Program-made: the position numbers and the translations under genes
Assembly: GCA_014904845.1 (NCBI GenBank)
Contig: MU119212.1
Location: 534,263-598,262, forward strand
Source: Acephala macrosclerotiorum
Lineage: Eukaryota > Ascomycota > Leotiomycetes > Helotiales > Mollisiaceae
DNA length: 64,000 nt
Direction of reading: 5' to 3'
Shown: positions 1 through 11,597 of the stretch, one piece after another
Numbering within the stretch: position 1 is the first letter of the stretch
Layout: every line of letters begins with the position of its first letter
The notes under the pieces: generated by a model
The model's input: the letters and a program-made list of their open reading frames with translations, nothing else
What the model was told of the DNA's origin: nothing
The model's database searches: none

Positions 1-60
1 AATCTCCTTCACTTTTTGAGGTACCAGAGCTGAAGAGAACAGTTCCTGAGAAGAGGCCAT
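1..60 (-). CDS. N-terminal fragment, possible glucosamine-6-phosphate N-acetyltransferase (Gna1), runs off left edge
   Basis: A minus-strand ATG at 60-58 opens 20 codons that reach the window edge without a stop. The peptide begins MASSQELFSSALVP and continues with QKVKEI. The short LFSS-x-L-(I/V) block shortly before the acetyltransferase domain is reminiscent of fungal Gna1, which makes N-acetylglucosamine-6-phosphate for UDP-GlcNAc and chitin synthesis. That is an inference from a very short stretch; no catalytic residue is visible. The ATG follows a C-rich leader, consistent with a fungal 5' UTR. It is divergent from the WW-domain gene starting at 706. It could be another protein or no gene. 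Confidence 0.38.
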   Translation of the reverse strand, partial: MASSQELFSSALVPQKVKEI

Positions 61-705
61 CGTGAAACAGAATGTTGTGTGCGGATCCTTTGTGAGAGGT
101 GGTTTAGAAAGGTGGGGGGAAATGAGAGAAGGGGAAGTGGGATGAAGGTTTTAAGGAATGTGAAGAGAGGAAGCTAGTCTGGAGAACTATAGGATGCAAC
201 CTGCCTCTGTCTCAGAGTCTCCCCATATTGATTATGTACAGGAGTGCAATATAGGCATATTAAGCTCCTGAGCACTGTAAGGTGAGGTGACAGTGGCCTG
301 GGCAGCCAATAATGACGCCATGCGATGCGCGGGGCAGCTCGAGCTTCAATTGCAACCTCACGGCTCTTCACGTATTCTCAAACAACGAATGTAGGGAAAG
401 CAGCAAATGAGAAGTAGACATGAGGATCAAAAGGGAAAGAGATACGCCTCCGTGATTCAGCTGAAGAGAAGTGCTGGATGAGAATGCCAAGCAGGAAAGT
501 GAAGTGGCTGAGAGGGCGAATTTGACTCGTTGCGTAGCGGGGGGGCTGAGCTTCCCAGGTCCTTGCCTCCTTGACTGTTCAGTGTGTGCGCGAGTGTGTG
601 ACCTCAAAACTCTCGCGACCTCGTCTTTATTCCTTATCTCCCAGTTTCTCTTCTCCAATATTCGAAGCAGATTTCTGCGATCGTTGAGGTAGAAAAATAG
701 CTATC
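61..705. promoter_or_regulatory. Divergent intergenic region between the left-edge gene and the WW-domain gene
   Basis: About 645 bases with no supportable coding region. Short open frames on both strands here lack conserved features. It presumably contains the 5' UTRs and promoters of the two divergent genes. I see no clear TATA box or repeat. Confidence 0.5.
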
Positions 706-2293
706 ATGACAGGCCCCGCAACGTAAGAACCCCTCCCTTGCTTGAAGTACTTTGAAGGAGCGTCTTACTCCTTCCTTGGGCATTGTGTAGAGAAGTGAGA
801 GCTGACGAGCGCATTTGAATAGGCCTGGCCAAGAAGGCCCTTCGTACGCTCCTCCTCCTCTCCCCGAAGGTTGGATTCCACAGTGGGATGCTCATAGCAA
901 GAAATACTATTTCGTTCAGCTGTCTACGGGCGAGTCGCAATGGGATACTCCTACGCATGCCGCGCCCACTGGACCTACACCTCAAGCTACGCCGCAGGGT
1001 GTTGACCATCCATATGGAACACCGGGCGGACAGCAGCATAATCAGTACGCTGATCCAGATATTGTCAACAATGCGGATGGTACCCAGAGTATTCGGAGGG
1101 CGGATGGTACGTTGGAGCCGTATAATGGAGACAGAAGTTTGACAGGGAACATTGGGGTAGGTTCATCTGCTGATTGGTATTCTATGAAGAGTTTCTAATG
1201 TTGACTTCGTAGCAATTTGCTATGAACCAATTACTGGGCGGAGGAAAGAAGACGAACAATAGCCAGAGCGGCAGCAATCCTTTGGCTTCTTTGGCCGGGC
1301 AGTTCTTGGGCGGCGGTTCGAGCCACAATCAGAGCAGCGGGCAATCAAGTTCTAGTGGTGGCATCGCTGGTGCTTTGATAGGAGGTCTCCTAGGTGGTGG
1401 GAAGAAGCAGGATAACCAGCAGGCTAATTACTCTAAACCGCAGAACACACAGCACAGTTCAGGCGGTTTTATGGGAAATCTGGGAGGAATGTTCGGTGGT
1501 CACCAGCCAAGCTCATCTGTATGTTGAAAGCATGCTTCACAACGAGCTCTCATTGACTTTGCACCAGAGCAACAATTACGGATATTCCTCACATGGTGGC
1601 TCGGATGGCGGATACTCTGGTGCTGCCCCTCCAACTTCATACCAACCTGGTGGTGCATCTCAAGGAAGCTATAACCAGCAGCAGCAGCACGGTCAGCCTC
1701 AAGCACAGCACTTGTACCCCCAGACACAAACCCCAGCCCAATCGTACGGGCAGCAGCCCTCGTACGGAGCTTCCGGTGCTCAGACACAATACGGAGCATC
1801 CCCGAATCCACAACAACAACCCCAGCAATATGGAGCTTCGCCCAATCCCCAAACCAGCTATGGAGGTACCCCAAGTGCCCAACTACCATATGGAGGCCCT
1901 CCTAGCTCTCAGCCCTCTTATGGCCCGCCTCCTACTTCTCAACAACCCCCATTCCCTCCCACTTCCCAACAGTCGTCATATGGCGCTCAACCCCCGCCAG
2001 GGCAGCCACCATTTGGAATCCAGCATCAAGACACTTATGGACGTCCCCCACACGACCAGCAATATCCTCCTCCACCTAATCAATATGGAGCTTCTCCCCA
2101 AAACAGCGGAAACTTACCTCCCCCACAATATCAACACTTCCAAGGCCTGCACAACGCAGAGAATTCCGGTGGGTTATATGGCAACAGCTCCCCTCCACCT
2201 GTACCACATGGTAGCCACCCAGGCCAAAATCCTTCCCAAGGAGGCTATAATGGGCAACCCGTCTATGATGCACAAGGACAACAGCGATGGTAA
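706..2293 (+). CDS. WW-domain protein with long Gln/Pro/Gly/Tyr-rich tail
   Basis: Four exons join in phase: 706-722, 823-1156, 1213-1518 and 1568-2293 (460 aa, TAA stop). One WW domain lies near the N-terminus, at about residues 19-50, with the two signature tryptophans at W23 and W46 and the closing proline at P49. WW domains bind proline-rich ligands such as PPxY or phospho-Ser/Thr-Pro. The rest is low complexity: a Gly/Ser/Asn-rich middle and a long tail of YGAS/YGGxPxxQ-like repeats rich in Q, P, Y and G, resembling prion-like or phase-separating segments. The first exon codes for only five complete residues (MTGPA) before a GTAAGA donor. The ATG is the only upstream one in phase with the WW exon. 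Function is unknown beyond ligand binding. Confidence 0.85.
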
Positions 2294-2459
2294 TCCGATG
2301 GTGGCGTTGGGACTCATGGCATGAAAATGAATGGACATTTCTTTTGTTGCCTGGGTCTCTTTTTCCAACTAGATGGATGGTATCCAACAAGTGCATCGAT
2401 TGCACGACATGTAGTCATAATGAGACGTTGATCTTCATGAACTTGCAATGCATTGGGAG

Positions 2460-3230
2460 TTACACTTCCTTCTTCTCTGCATTTGTGTCGAGCTTTGCTA
2501 CATTCTGTATGTATGCACTGATGTATTTGGCAAGAAACCAACCGCCAATGGCAAGTATGACAATGTATCCCGCTGTTGGAAGCAAGGAGCGTGGAAAGAT
2601 ATTGAATATGTATGGATCGAGGATTATATCGACGAAGACTGGAGGCACATTCTCCATCAGCGTCTTGTTCATGGTGTAGTAGTCTGCAGCAGCGAACACT
2701 TGCAGGAAGAGCGTTGAAGAGCCGTCTGCACGTGTATGCTTGGACTTCTCATGTTTCGTAACACTTGGTTGTTGGTTCTCTGTCCCCAGCAAGTCTGGTT
2801 GTCTGCCTTCCGAGTACTGTGCGAGGGATTGGATCAGTTCGGGAGTCTCGAAGACAGTAGATAGGTCATAGGTTTCGAGACGAAAGGACGTAGGTTGCTG
2901 TATTGAATCAGTACGAGCATGTAGAAGAATGGCAATTGAGTTTACGGTAGCAGCCCAACATATCCTGACCTCGTATCTCTCCCCCTCTTGCAGACCGTGA
3001 AGTAAGTACCAGGATGGTTTGCCATACTTGGAAGAGTGCGTGGGAAATTTTGCCTCGATGTGTGTTCTCAGCGACCAATGGTGCGGTGATAGAGCCTCAA
3101 GCTGCAAGTCCTCCAAGGTCGGATGCTCGGCTGGAAGATTGAGACTGCTTGGCCCCAGGAAGATGGCTTTCTCGGTGTTACCGAGTACATAATGAATTTG
3201 CAAGAGAACAAACAGAAGTAATTGAAGCAT
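2460..3230 (-). CDS. Probable GPI-mannosyltransferase II subunit (Pga1-like), ER membrane
   Basis: One uninterrupted 256-aa frame, ATG at 3230-3228 and TAA at 2462-2460. Residues 1-17 are a hydrophobic signal peptide followed by an N-T-E-K segment. A luminal domain follows, then one membrane segment near residues 216-236, and a short lysine-rich cytosolic tail (KKEV end). This architecture, and the conserved-looking block FNIFPRSLLPTAGYIV just before the membrane segment, fit the fungal Pga1 family, which partners the Gpi18 mannosyltransferase adding the second mannose to GPI precursors in the ER. The family call is from recalled pattern, not a search. It is divergent from alpha-tubulin across 347 bases and convergent with the WW-domain gene (166 bases between stops). 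Confidence 0.55.
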   Translation of the reverse strand: MLQLLLFVLLQIHYVLGNTEKAIFLGPSSLNLPAEHPTLEDLQLEALSPHHWSLRTHIEAKFPTHSSKYGKPSWYLLHGLQEGERYEVRICWAATVNSIAILLHARTDSIQQPTSFRLETYDLSTVFETPELIQSLAQYSEGRQPDLLGTENQQPSVTKHEKSKHTRADGSSTLFLQVFAAADYYTMNKTLMENVPPVFVDIILDPYIFNIFPRSLLPTAGYIVILAIGGWFLAKYISAYIQNVAKLDTNAEKKEV

Positions 3231-3577
3231 CGTAGCAAACTCCTGCTGTCATCTGATCTCGTCCAACCTCGAAGTCGTGTTTACACAAATCTGGATGGAG
3301 ACGAAAGGAGCTTGGACCACTTTCCAAAATCAGGCCGCATTAGCCAAAGTAGGTCTAGCCTGTGCATAAACGCGCCTGCTTTCTGGCGCGGCGACGGGTT
3401 TTGTTTATGCAGGAGCCACCACATAAGCGAAGTCTCTCAATCAATAATCCCCTGTACCACTCCTTCCTCTTCTTCCCCACTATCATCTTCACAGACCACA
3501 ATCAACGACCTCACTGACAAATTTGCTGTGATCTCTACACCCTACGCAGAGCTTTTACATCAATCAATACCGCAACT
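3231..3577. promoter_or_regulatory. Shared divergent promoter, Pga1-like gene / alpha-tubulin
   Basis: A 347-base region between two divergent start codons. The half next to alpha-tubulin (about 3445-3570) is rich in C, T and CA tracts, as in strongly expressed fungal genes. No specific factor site was identified. Confidence 0.5.
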
Positions 3578-5346
3578 ATGAGAGAAGTCATTAGCATCAA
3601 CGGTACGTGATATTCAACGCGCTCACACACCGCTCCATCCCGCGTCCCAACGTCTCGAGGTTCTTCACTGACATGTCTACTTCTAATAGTCGGTCAGGCT
3701 GGTTGCCAGATTGCCAACTCTTGCTGGGAGGTGAGCTACATCTTCGACGATAGCATCTGCACGGAAGCAGCTTGTTGTTGCTATCTGGCGTGACTAACGT
3801 GAGGGGTTTTCACTGTAGCTTTACTGCCTTGAGCACGGTATTCAGGTATGTTTATCTTGCACTATGATCACCGCAGACGTTCTCTGCAAGCACAAAAACC
3901 ATCACTGACGCGTATCACTCTTCTAGCCCGATGGATACTTGACTGAGGAGCGCAAAGCCGCCGACCCTGATCAAGGTTTCAGCACCTTCTTCTCCGAGAC
4001 CGGTATGTATTCTCGTGCAGATATACTTTGAATACTATCTGACGTGTTATCGCGTTACAGGTCAAGGCAAATATGTTCCCCGAACCATCTACTGCGATCT
4101 CGAGCCCAATGTCGTCGATGAAGTCCGCACCGGTACCTACCGCAGCTTGTTCCACCCTGAGTTGATGATCACTGGCAAGGAGGATGCCTCAAATAACTAT
4201 GCTCGTGGTCATTACACTGTTGGCAAGGAGTTGATTGACCAAGTCTTGGACAAGGTCCGCCGTGTCGCCGATAACTGCTCTGGTCTCCAGGGTTTTCTCG
4301 TCTTCCACTCCTTCGGTGGTGGAACTGGCTCTGGTTTCGGTGCTCTCCTCATGGAGCGTCTGTCCGTTGACTTCGGCAAGAAGGTCAAGTTGGAGTTCTG
4401 CGTCTACCCAGCTCCCCAAACTGCTACCTCCGTCGTCGAGCCATACAACTCTATCCTCACCACCCACACTACCCTCGAGCACTCCGACTGTTCCTTCATG
4501 GTTGATAACGAGGCTATCTACGACATCTGTCGAAGAAACCTTGGTCTTGAGCGTCCCAACTATGAGAACTTGAATCGCCTGATTGCCCAGGGTACGTTTT
4601 CGTCTGGAATCTCTATTTCCGAGCATAGCTAATGGATGTATACAGTCGTTTCTTCCATCACCGCCTCCCTCCGATTCGATGGCTCCCTCAACGTTGATCT
4701 TAACGAATTCCAAACCAACTTGGTCCCATACCCACGTATCCACTTCCCTCTCGTTGCATACGCTCCAGTTGTCTCTGCGGCCAAGGCTTCCCATGAGGCC
4801 AACTCCGTCCAGGAGATCTCCATGTCTTGCTTTGAGCCCAACAGCCAGATGGTGAAGTGTGACCCACGTAACGGAAAATACATGGCCACTTGTTTGCTTT
4901 ACCGTGGTGATGTCGTCCCCAAGGATGTTCACGCTGCCGTTGCTACTCTTAAGACCAAGCGCACTATTCAATTCGTTGACTGGTGCCCAACTGGTTTCAA
5001 GATTGGTATCTGCTTCGAGCCTCCTCAAATGGTCCCCAACGGTGATCTTGCCAAGGTCAACCGTGCTGTGTAAGTTCCAATGTCCTTAAATTATGATCGA
5101 TCGCTAACAATTCGCAGCTGCATGCTTTCCAACACCACCGCTATCGCTGAGGCCTGGTCCGCACTCTCTCACAAGTTCGACCTCATGTACTCCAAGCGTG
5201 CTTTCGTTCATTGGTATGTTGGTGAGGGTATGGAGGAAGGTGAATTCTCCGAGGCCCGTGAGGATCTTGCTGCTTTGGAGCGCGATTATGAGGAAGTTGC
5301 CACTGATTCTCTCGACGATGGAGAGGGTGCTGAGGCTGAGTACTAA
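3578..5346 (+). CDS. TUB1: Alpha-tubulin
   Basis: Seven exons join exactly in phase to 450 aa: 3578-3602, 3690-3730, 3819-3845, 3927-4002, 4061-4591, 4646-5069 and 5118-5346. Alpha-tubulin pairs with beta-tubulin to form microtubules. Seen directly: the MREVISIN start, the GTP-binding glycine loop GGGTGSG, the alpha-specific [10 protein letters not shown] segment whose glutamate triggers hydrolysis of beta-tubulin GTP, and an acidic C-terminal tail ending in -EAEY with the terminal tyrosine typical of alpha-tubulin. The length matches the family. Four very small 5' exons are typical of filamentous ascomycete tubulin genes. Many of these fungi have a second alpha-tubulin gene; I cannot tell which paralogue this is. 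Confidence 0.97.
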
Positions 5347-6024
5347 ATTGTTGCTTCACTAAGTCATATGTTTATCTCCTGTGGGATCGCATACTTGGAG
5401 GGGTAGATTTAGCACTTGATTCGAAACTCGATACTTCGTCTGGAGTGTTGGAGCTTCGTCATGTTAGCGTGGGGTTGATACTGCGTCTCTTTTCTTTTTC
5501 TCTACGACCTTGTGGGGATGATTTCCTTCAATCAGAATGATAAACAATGCTTCTTGTAATTCAGACAGCCCATAGGCAAATCAACTGTCGATACTACTCA
5601 CATCCCATTGCTTGTGACTCTGAAAGATGCATGCATTTGCCAATGGATGATTCCAAGGCATGCAGGTATCCATGTGACATGCACGTTTCTCCCCATTCGA
5701 ATGCAAGTTAGGCCGAAAGAGCGCTGACGTTTGGGGTTGCATCGAAATCATTCGCTTGGTGTTCAGTAGTATCGCAGCGAACCACAAAATGGCGAGGCGG
5801 AAGAAGCGCCAATCCTCATCCCGTCTGCAGCTAGCTCCGGATCATCCAGCTTTCTACCTCATCTTTTCATAACCACAGCAGATTTATCAACAGACCTTTC
5901 TTGATAAATCCAAAGCGTCCCCCACCATTACCACCATAACCCACAGCTTCAGTTCAGAGATTGCGATCATTGGAAGGTTGTGCACGGCTCCTGAACACCA
6001 ACGAGACTCGGAAAGCGGAGCGCG
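5347..6024. other. Intergenic region, alpha-tubulin 3' end to Ede1-like promoter
   Basis: 678 bases without a gene. The left part should be the alpha-tubulin 3' UTR and terminator. The right part (about 5860-6024) is C/A-rich upstream sequence before the next ATG. A 68-codon minus-strand frame at 5581-5787 has no recognisable features and was not called. Confidence 0.5.
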
Positions 6025-9000
6025 ATGGCCGAGGACCCAAGTAAGAGCTCTTTACTTTTGATCTTAAGTTGATTTGATAATTATGATATGGAGGAGTTTG
6101 AAAGCTATTCTGGGACATGATCAAATGAGGAGGAGGATAGCAGACATGTCGAGACGACGTCCAAATGCTGACTTATTGCAGCGGCACCGAATCTGAACCT
6201 CACGCCGGAAGAGAAGCGCCTGTTCGGTCAGCTATTTCGACAAGCAGATTCGGACAGTGTCGGCGTTGTCACAGGAGAGGTCGCTGTAAAGTTCTTCGAA
6301 AAGACAAGACTTGAGCCACGAGTGCTTGGAGAGGTGCGTACACTCTGTCTGCGCCAACCGTGTTGACGACCCGTCATGCTCTCAAATGTTTACGATACTA
6401 ACGATTTCTTGTCCTTCTAGATATGGCAGATCGCAGATAAAGAGAATCGAGGCTTCCTCACTCCTACAGGCTTCGGGATAGTCTTGAGGTTGATTGCGCA
6501 CGCTCAGGCTGGGCAAGATCCCACTCCCGAATTGGCACTCAAGCCTGGTCCTCTCCCCAAATTCGATGGCATAAATGGTTCTGCTCCGGGCATGAGCCCT
6601 ACGATTCAACCTCCTCCCGGTCCTCCACCAGGCGCATTACAACCTCAAGCAAGCGGATCTGGTCCTATAAGAGTTCCTCCGTTGACGCCAGAAAAAGCGG
6701 GTCAATACGCAGCTCTATTCGAGAAATCAGGAGCTTCGAACGGTGTACTGCCAGGAGACCAGGCGAGATCAATATTCGAGCGCTCAGCTCTTCCAAATGA
6801 GGTCTTGGGCAGAATATGGAACTTGGCAGATACAGAGCAGAAGGGTGCCCTTCATGTCAACGAATTTGTGATTGCTATGCATTTGCTGGCATCATTCAAA
6901 GTAGGAGCTCTCCGCGCATTACCGAATATACTTCCTGCAGGGCTCTACGAAGCAGCGTCTCGCAGACCACCAAGTAGACAATCTTCCGGAACCGGTGCTA
7001 TGTCGGCCATACCCAGACAGCTCAGCGGTGCTCCACGGGCTAGTAGTCCACTTAGTCGACCTGCTTATGTTCCGCCTCCACAGCAATTCCCTCAGAATTC
7101 GGGTTCTGCTAGCGACTGGGCTATTACACCTGCAGATAAGGCAAAGTTCGATAACATCTACAATGGGTTGGACCGGTCAAACAGAGGATTCATCACTGGA
7201 GACGAAGCAGTACCATTCTTCAGCGAATCAAAGCTGCCAGAAGAAGCTTTGGCTCAAATTTGGGATCTCGCAGACATCAACTCTGCTGGACACCTGACCA
7301 GAGATGAATTTGCAGTTGCGATGTACTTTATTCGACAACAGCGAGTGAAACAAGATGGACGAGACTCTTTGCCTGCTGCTTTGCCTGCTACTTTACCCCC
7401 TAACCTTATTCCACCAAGCATGCGTAACCAGGTTCGGCCCGCTTCTCTACCGACCGCACCGGCTTTCCATGCTCCAACAACTATGCCCAAATCAGCTGCT
7501 GAAGATCTGTTCGGTCTCGATGCTCTATCTTCTTCACCCCCTCCTGCTGCTCAGGTACCACAATCTACTGGCGGCTCTGGCTCATTTGGTATCAATCGTC
7601 AGGTAACAGGCGACCCCTTTGGCCAACCTTTAACCCCAACCTCTCCTGCACAAATCTCTCCCCAGCACTCTACCCTTTTCAAGCCCTTCGTGCCCTCTTC
7701 AACCTTTGGCCAAGGCCTCACTCATCAAGCCACTGGAGGCTCAAATAGTTCCGGCCCATCGTTGCAGAGAGGCTTCCAGCCACAAAGCTCTTCCGCTACT
7801 GAGGACTTACTAGGTGACAATGACCCTGAGATCAGCAAGAAACTCACCAACGAGACAACTGAGCTTGCAAATCTCTCCAATCAAGTCGGCAACTTGTCAA
7901 AGCAAATGCAAGATGTCCAAGGTCAGCGAGCGACTTCACAAAACGAGCTTACCCAAGCCAGTACTCAGAAGCGTGAATTTGAGACCCGCCTTGCTCAGCT
8001 ACGCACTCTTTACGAGCAAGAAGTCAAGGATGTCAAGAGCTTGGAAGAGCGGCTTGCAGCGTCCCGGGCCGAGACCAAGAAGCTGCAGACTGATATTGCT
8101 ATGCTCGAGGGCACCTACGGAGATCTCCAAAATCAGCACCGACAAGTTGTTACCGCTCTTCAGGCCGACCAGCAGGAGAATGCCAATCTCAAGGAGCGTA
8201 TGAGAGCCGTCAATGCAGAGATCGCACAGATGACGCCGGTGTTGGAGAAGCTCAGGTCAGATGCTCGTCAACAGAAGGGTTTGGTTGCAATTAACAAGAA
8301 ACAGCTTGCAACAAATGAAGGGGAAAGAGACAAGCTGAAGGCCGAGGCTGAAGATCTGAACAAGAGCATCAAGGAGGATACGGAAACACTCGCTGCCGCT
8401 GCCGCTGCCAAGGTGCAGAGCCCTCCCCAGGTTGCCAGCCCTGCTCCATCCAACAGGAGCGCCAACAATCCATTCTTCCGTCGTCATCCAAGCTCGGGCG
8501 AGATTCCCACATCTCCTTTTGCACAATCACCAGCTGCCAGTCAGCATAACGATAGATCGTTCGATAGCGTTTTTGGTCCATCATTCGCTGCTGCTGCTAC
8601 CGAACCACTACCAACAAGCTTCAAAGCAGAGGGCGCTCGCTCGCCATCTGTTGGATCTGCAACGGCTCTTCCAGTTCGTCAACAAACAACAGGAGGCAGT
8701 GGGTTCCAATCCAACCCATCACCTCCAGCTCGAGCTACTCGAGAGATCCCTCCCGCTAGTGAGCAACCACCACCACCTCCTGAGTCGAGACAAATCAGCT
8801 CTTCTTTTTTACCGTTTCCCCAGCATGAGGATTCAATGACTTCCTCTCGACAAGTTTCAGCGCCGAATAGCCGGTCTGGGGAAGGCTCTACTGGCGCTGA
8901 TACTCCAACCAACTATATGGGTATGACACCAACAGGATCTTCAGCAGCAGGACCCACAGAAACTGCAAGAGCTGTATCCCCTGGTGTTGACCGTAAATCT

Positions 9001-10401
9001 AATGCTTCCCCTACTGGTCTTGATGGACCTCAAGACGCAATTCCAGGTGCTTTCCCTAGCGACTCCAACTCGAAGATTGTAGCAACACCAACTGGTGGAA
9101 GCACTTTGAGCGAGCAAGCCGCAGCCGACCCATTCGCCCTGAACAAGGCCCCAGAACGCACTGGCACCGCCAAGGACGATTTCGACAGTGCTTTCGCCAG
9201 CTTTGGTAATACTACCAAGACACAAGAACGAACAAACACTGGCAACTCGTCTGCATCTGGCTCAGCCAACATTGCTGGATTCAACAAGGAGTTCCCCCCG
9301 ATTGCCGAGTTAGACAACGACGACGAGAGTGATAGCAATGATGAAGGCGGTGGATTTGATGACGACTTTGCCCCAGCTTCTCCTAGCCATGGCAGAAAGC
9401 CAAGCGGAGATAAAGCAATCGGGGCATCACAGCCCACAAGTACCTTGAACGACACGTTGGCTGTCAGACCAACAGTCAACACACAAGCTTCGGCACAAAG
9501 CATTGGTAGCCAGCCACCAGCTGCCAGTGCCCAAACATCACCGCCTGCCTATAACAAGGCTGTCTCCCCAGCCGATCAAACCCAAGCACAAGCACAACAA
9601 TATATCGGGCTCCTGCCTTCTCGTGAAATCCCTACACCTACATCTCCAGAGCAAAGTTCAAGCACGGCCGCGGGTCCGTCAAAAATATGGCCTATTCCTC
9701 AAGAATTCAACAAGTCCCAGCCAGCTCCACCACCCAAGGTTCCATTCGACGATGACTTTGATGACTTCGACGATTTGGAAGATGCGAAGGAAGGCAGCGC
9801 CGATGACGACTTCGCAAACATCTCCAACCATGATCGCTCTGGCCTAGATGACTTCAATCCCATGTTCGACAGTCCTCCAGCTTCTAAAGGCAACGAGCAC
9901 GCCGCCCAGAGCAATGGTTTCAGCGGTAGTAATGATTTATTCAACGATAGGCGGCCAGGTGACTACGTCACCACGAGCCCTACCACCTTCACTGCTCAAT
10001 CCCCTTCCAACCCTGAGCCTCCTCGTGCGCCCCTTGCGACTCAAGCAGTCAACGAACCCAATGACTGGGATGCCATCTTCGCTGGACTTGATGAACCTGC
10101 TACAGCTGCTGCTGAACCGCCTAAGGCCGAGTCTCCTCCAGCTCTGAACAATGGCACGTCAGCTGCTGTGCCAGAGAGACCTCAAATCGGCAGAGCATTG
10201 ACGGAAGCTGGTGTGCATGATGATCCTATCTTGAAGAACTTGACCGGAATGGGATATTCTAGGACTGATGCTTTGGCTGCGTTGGAGAAGTATGATTACG
10301 ATTTGGAAAGGGTAGGTTCTCCCATGCCTTGACTTGACTTGACTGGATTGGTGCTGATTTGATGGTGATAGGCTGCGAATTACCTTGCCAGTCAGTCGTG
10401 A
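6025..10401 (+). CDS. EDE1: Ede1/Eps15-like endocytic scaffold: three EH domains, coiled coil, UBA domain
   Basis: Exons 6025-6040, 6182-6333, 6421-10311 and 10372-10401 give 1362 aa. Ede1-type proteins organise early clathrin-mediated endocytic sites at the plasma membrane, binding NPF adaptors and ubiquitinated cargo. Three EH domains are visible at about residues 10-85, 144-240 and 290-385; each contains the EH pattern IWxxAD or IWNLAD/IWDLAD. A heptad-rich coiled coil covers about 527-713. The long disordered region contains NNPF and DPF-type motifs and acidic DDDFDDFDD clusters. The last 40 residues form a UBA domain (DDPILKNLTGMGYSRTDAL). The UBA is completed by a tiny final exon of nine residues. 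Without that splice the frame ends early at 10332, so 3' annotation is easily wrong here. Confidence 0.95.
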
Positions 10402-10692
10402 GTGTCTGTCGGAGAGGAGCGATATCTGGGTCAGGGATGGAAGAGAAGTGGAGAAAAGGAGGGAAGGATTGGTGGTGGATGACGTTCAGATGTGCATAGT
10501 TTAATGAAGTGTATTCTATGATGGCATTTCCGCAAGGGTGGAGAATTCGGTCTTACTTATTTCTGTGTCTGAACTCTTCTGTTTCGTACGTTTCGTTTTG
10601 GTATCAAGTTCTAGGCTCCCAAGCATTTCCCTGTTCATTTTGAGATTCAGCGCATTGGCGCGAGTCCAAATCGCTCTTGAATCCTAACCCAG

Positions 10693-11597
10693 TCATTGCT
10701 TTCTTGCCAGCTCTCTCTTATCCACGTCACTATCAGCTAGCCACATGCTAGCCTTCACAAGCTGCAAAATATTGATCGATTGCTTCAGAACCATGTCTAG
10801 AAAGCTAGCGAACGCCAGGCGTAGTGGCCAGGCAGGGTGAAGCTTATTGATTCGAGTCATTTCGAAAGCTCCCGCACTATGAGGGTTGTTGTTCGCGACC
10901 ATCGCTGCCATTTGGGCGTATGTTTGAGGCTCTTCTGGAGCGGAAGTGAATGCCAAGAGGTATATCAAGGCGCAGAGCAGAAATGACATAATCTGTTATT
11001 TGTGTTAATCAAAAACTCAACCGTGATATAAGGGGTGGTCTATACCTTATCAGATTAGTACAGGTTCACAGCCAGCTCTTCTTTTTATTGACAATCTTAT
11101 GGTTTTGCGATGCTCCCATGGATAGTGATGTATACATATGCATGTAATGACTTGTAAAGTCTAAACAAATCAAGCCTTGGAAGACTATGGACCATCGCGG
11201 CCATGCTGACGATAGGAAGACGTGTAGACAGGCGGCTGTACAACGGTCGGTCACCATGTCGAGTACGGCACCAAATCTGCTCGCCTGATCAAGGCGGCAG
11301 GCTACATAGCCGTCGAGTGCATCGAGAAGACAGGAAAGACCGTATGTGGCGGAGCAGCGGCAAGGGTGGATGGGCATGTAGTAAAGGGAAGCTATCGCGA
11401 GGATGATTCGGATGTAGCCTGAGGAATCATGAGTAGTATGTCCAAATTTATTAGGGTTGTGAGTTACCGATAGTGTTTGGTCATAGTAAAAAGATATTCT
11501 CAGATGGTTTGTTGGCCATACTGGATGGTTGAGCGATTGACAGGCTTGGTGGATTTTTCGCAGCAGTCACCCGACTTCGGGTATTTGCGCTAGACAT
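10693..11597 (-). pseudogene. PIS1: Degenerate copy of phosphatidylinositol synthase
   Basis: The minus-strand path ATG 11597-11595, intron 11467-11419, intron 11045-10993 and stop at 10693 follows the layout of Pis1, which makes phosphatidylinositol from CDP-diacylglycerol and inositol in the ER. The CDP-alcohol phosphotransferase segment is clear: DALDG, then FGAVLDMVTDRC, then SHYMHMY. Four lesions are seen. Codon 39 is TGA (11483-11481), where the family usually has Trp before PN-x-IGY. The motif DG-xx-AR reads DG-YV-AC (TGC at 11299-11297), losing the conserved Arg. A one-base loss after SWL breaks the frame at about 11068. A TAA follows at 11057-11055. Both introns still have GT and AG ends. 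It is presumably a duplicated copy; an essential intact gene must lie elsewhere. Confidence 0.88.

Noticed and set aside
1593..2324. 243-codon frame overlapping the WW-protein tail
   Set aside because: A shadow of the low-complexity Q/P/Y-rich coding sequence in another phase.
4189..5028. 279-codon minus-strand frame inside alpha-tubulin
   Set aside because: Antisense shadow of a conserved, biased-codon gene. It spans a tubulin intron without respect for it.
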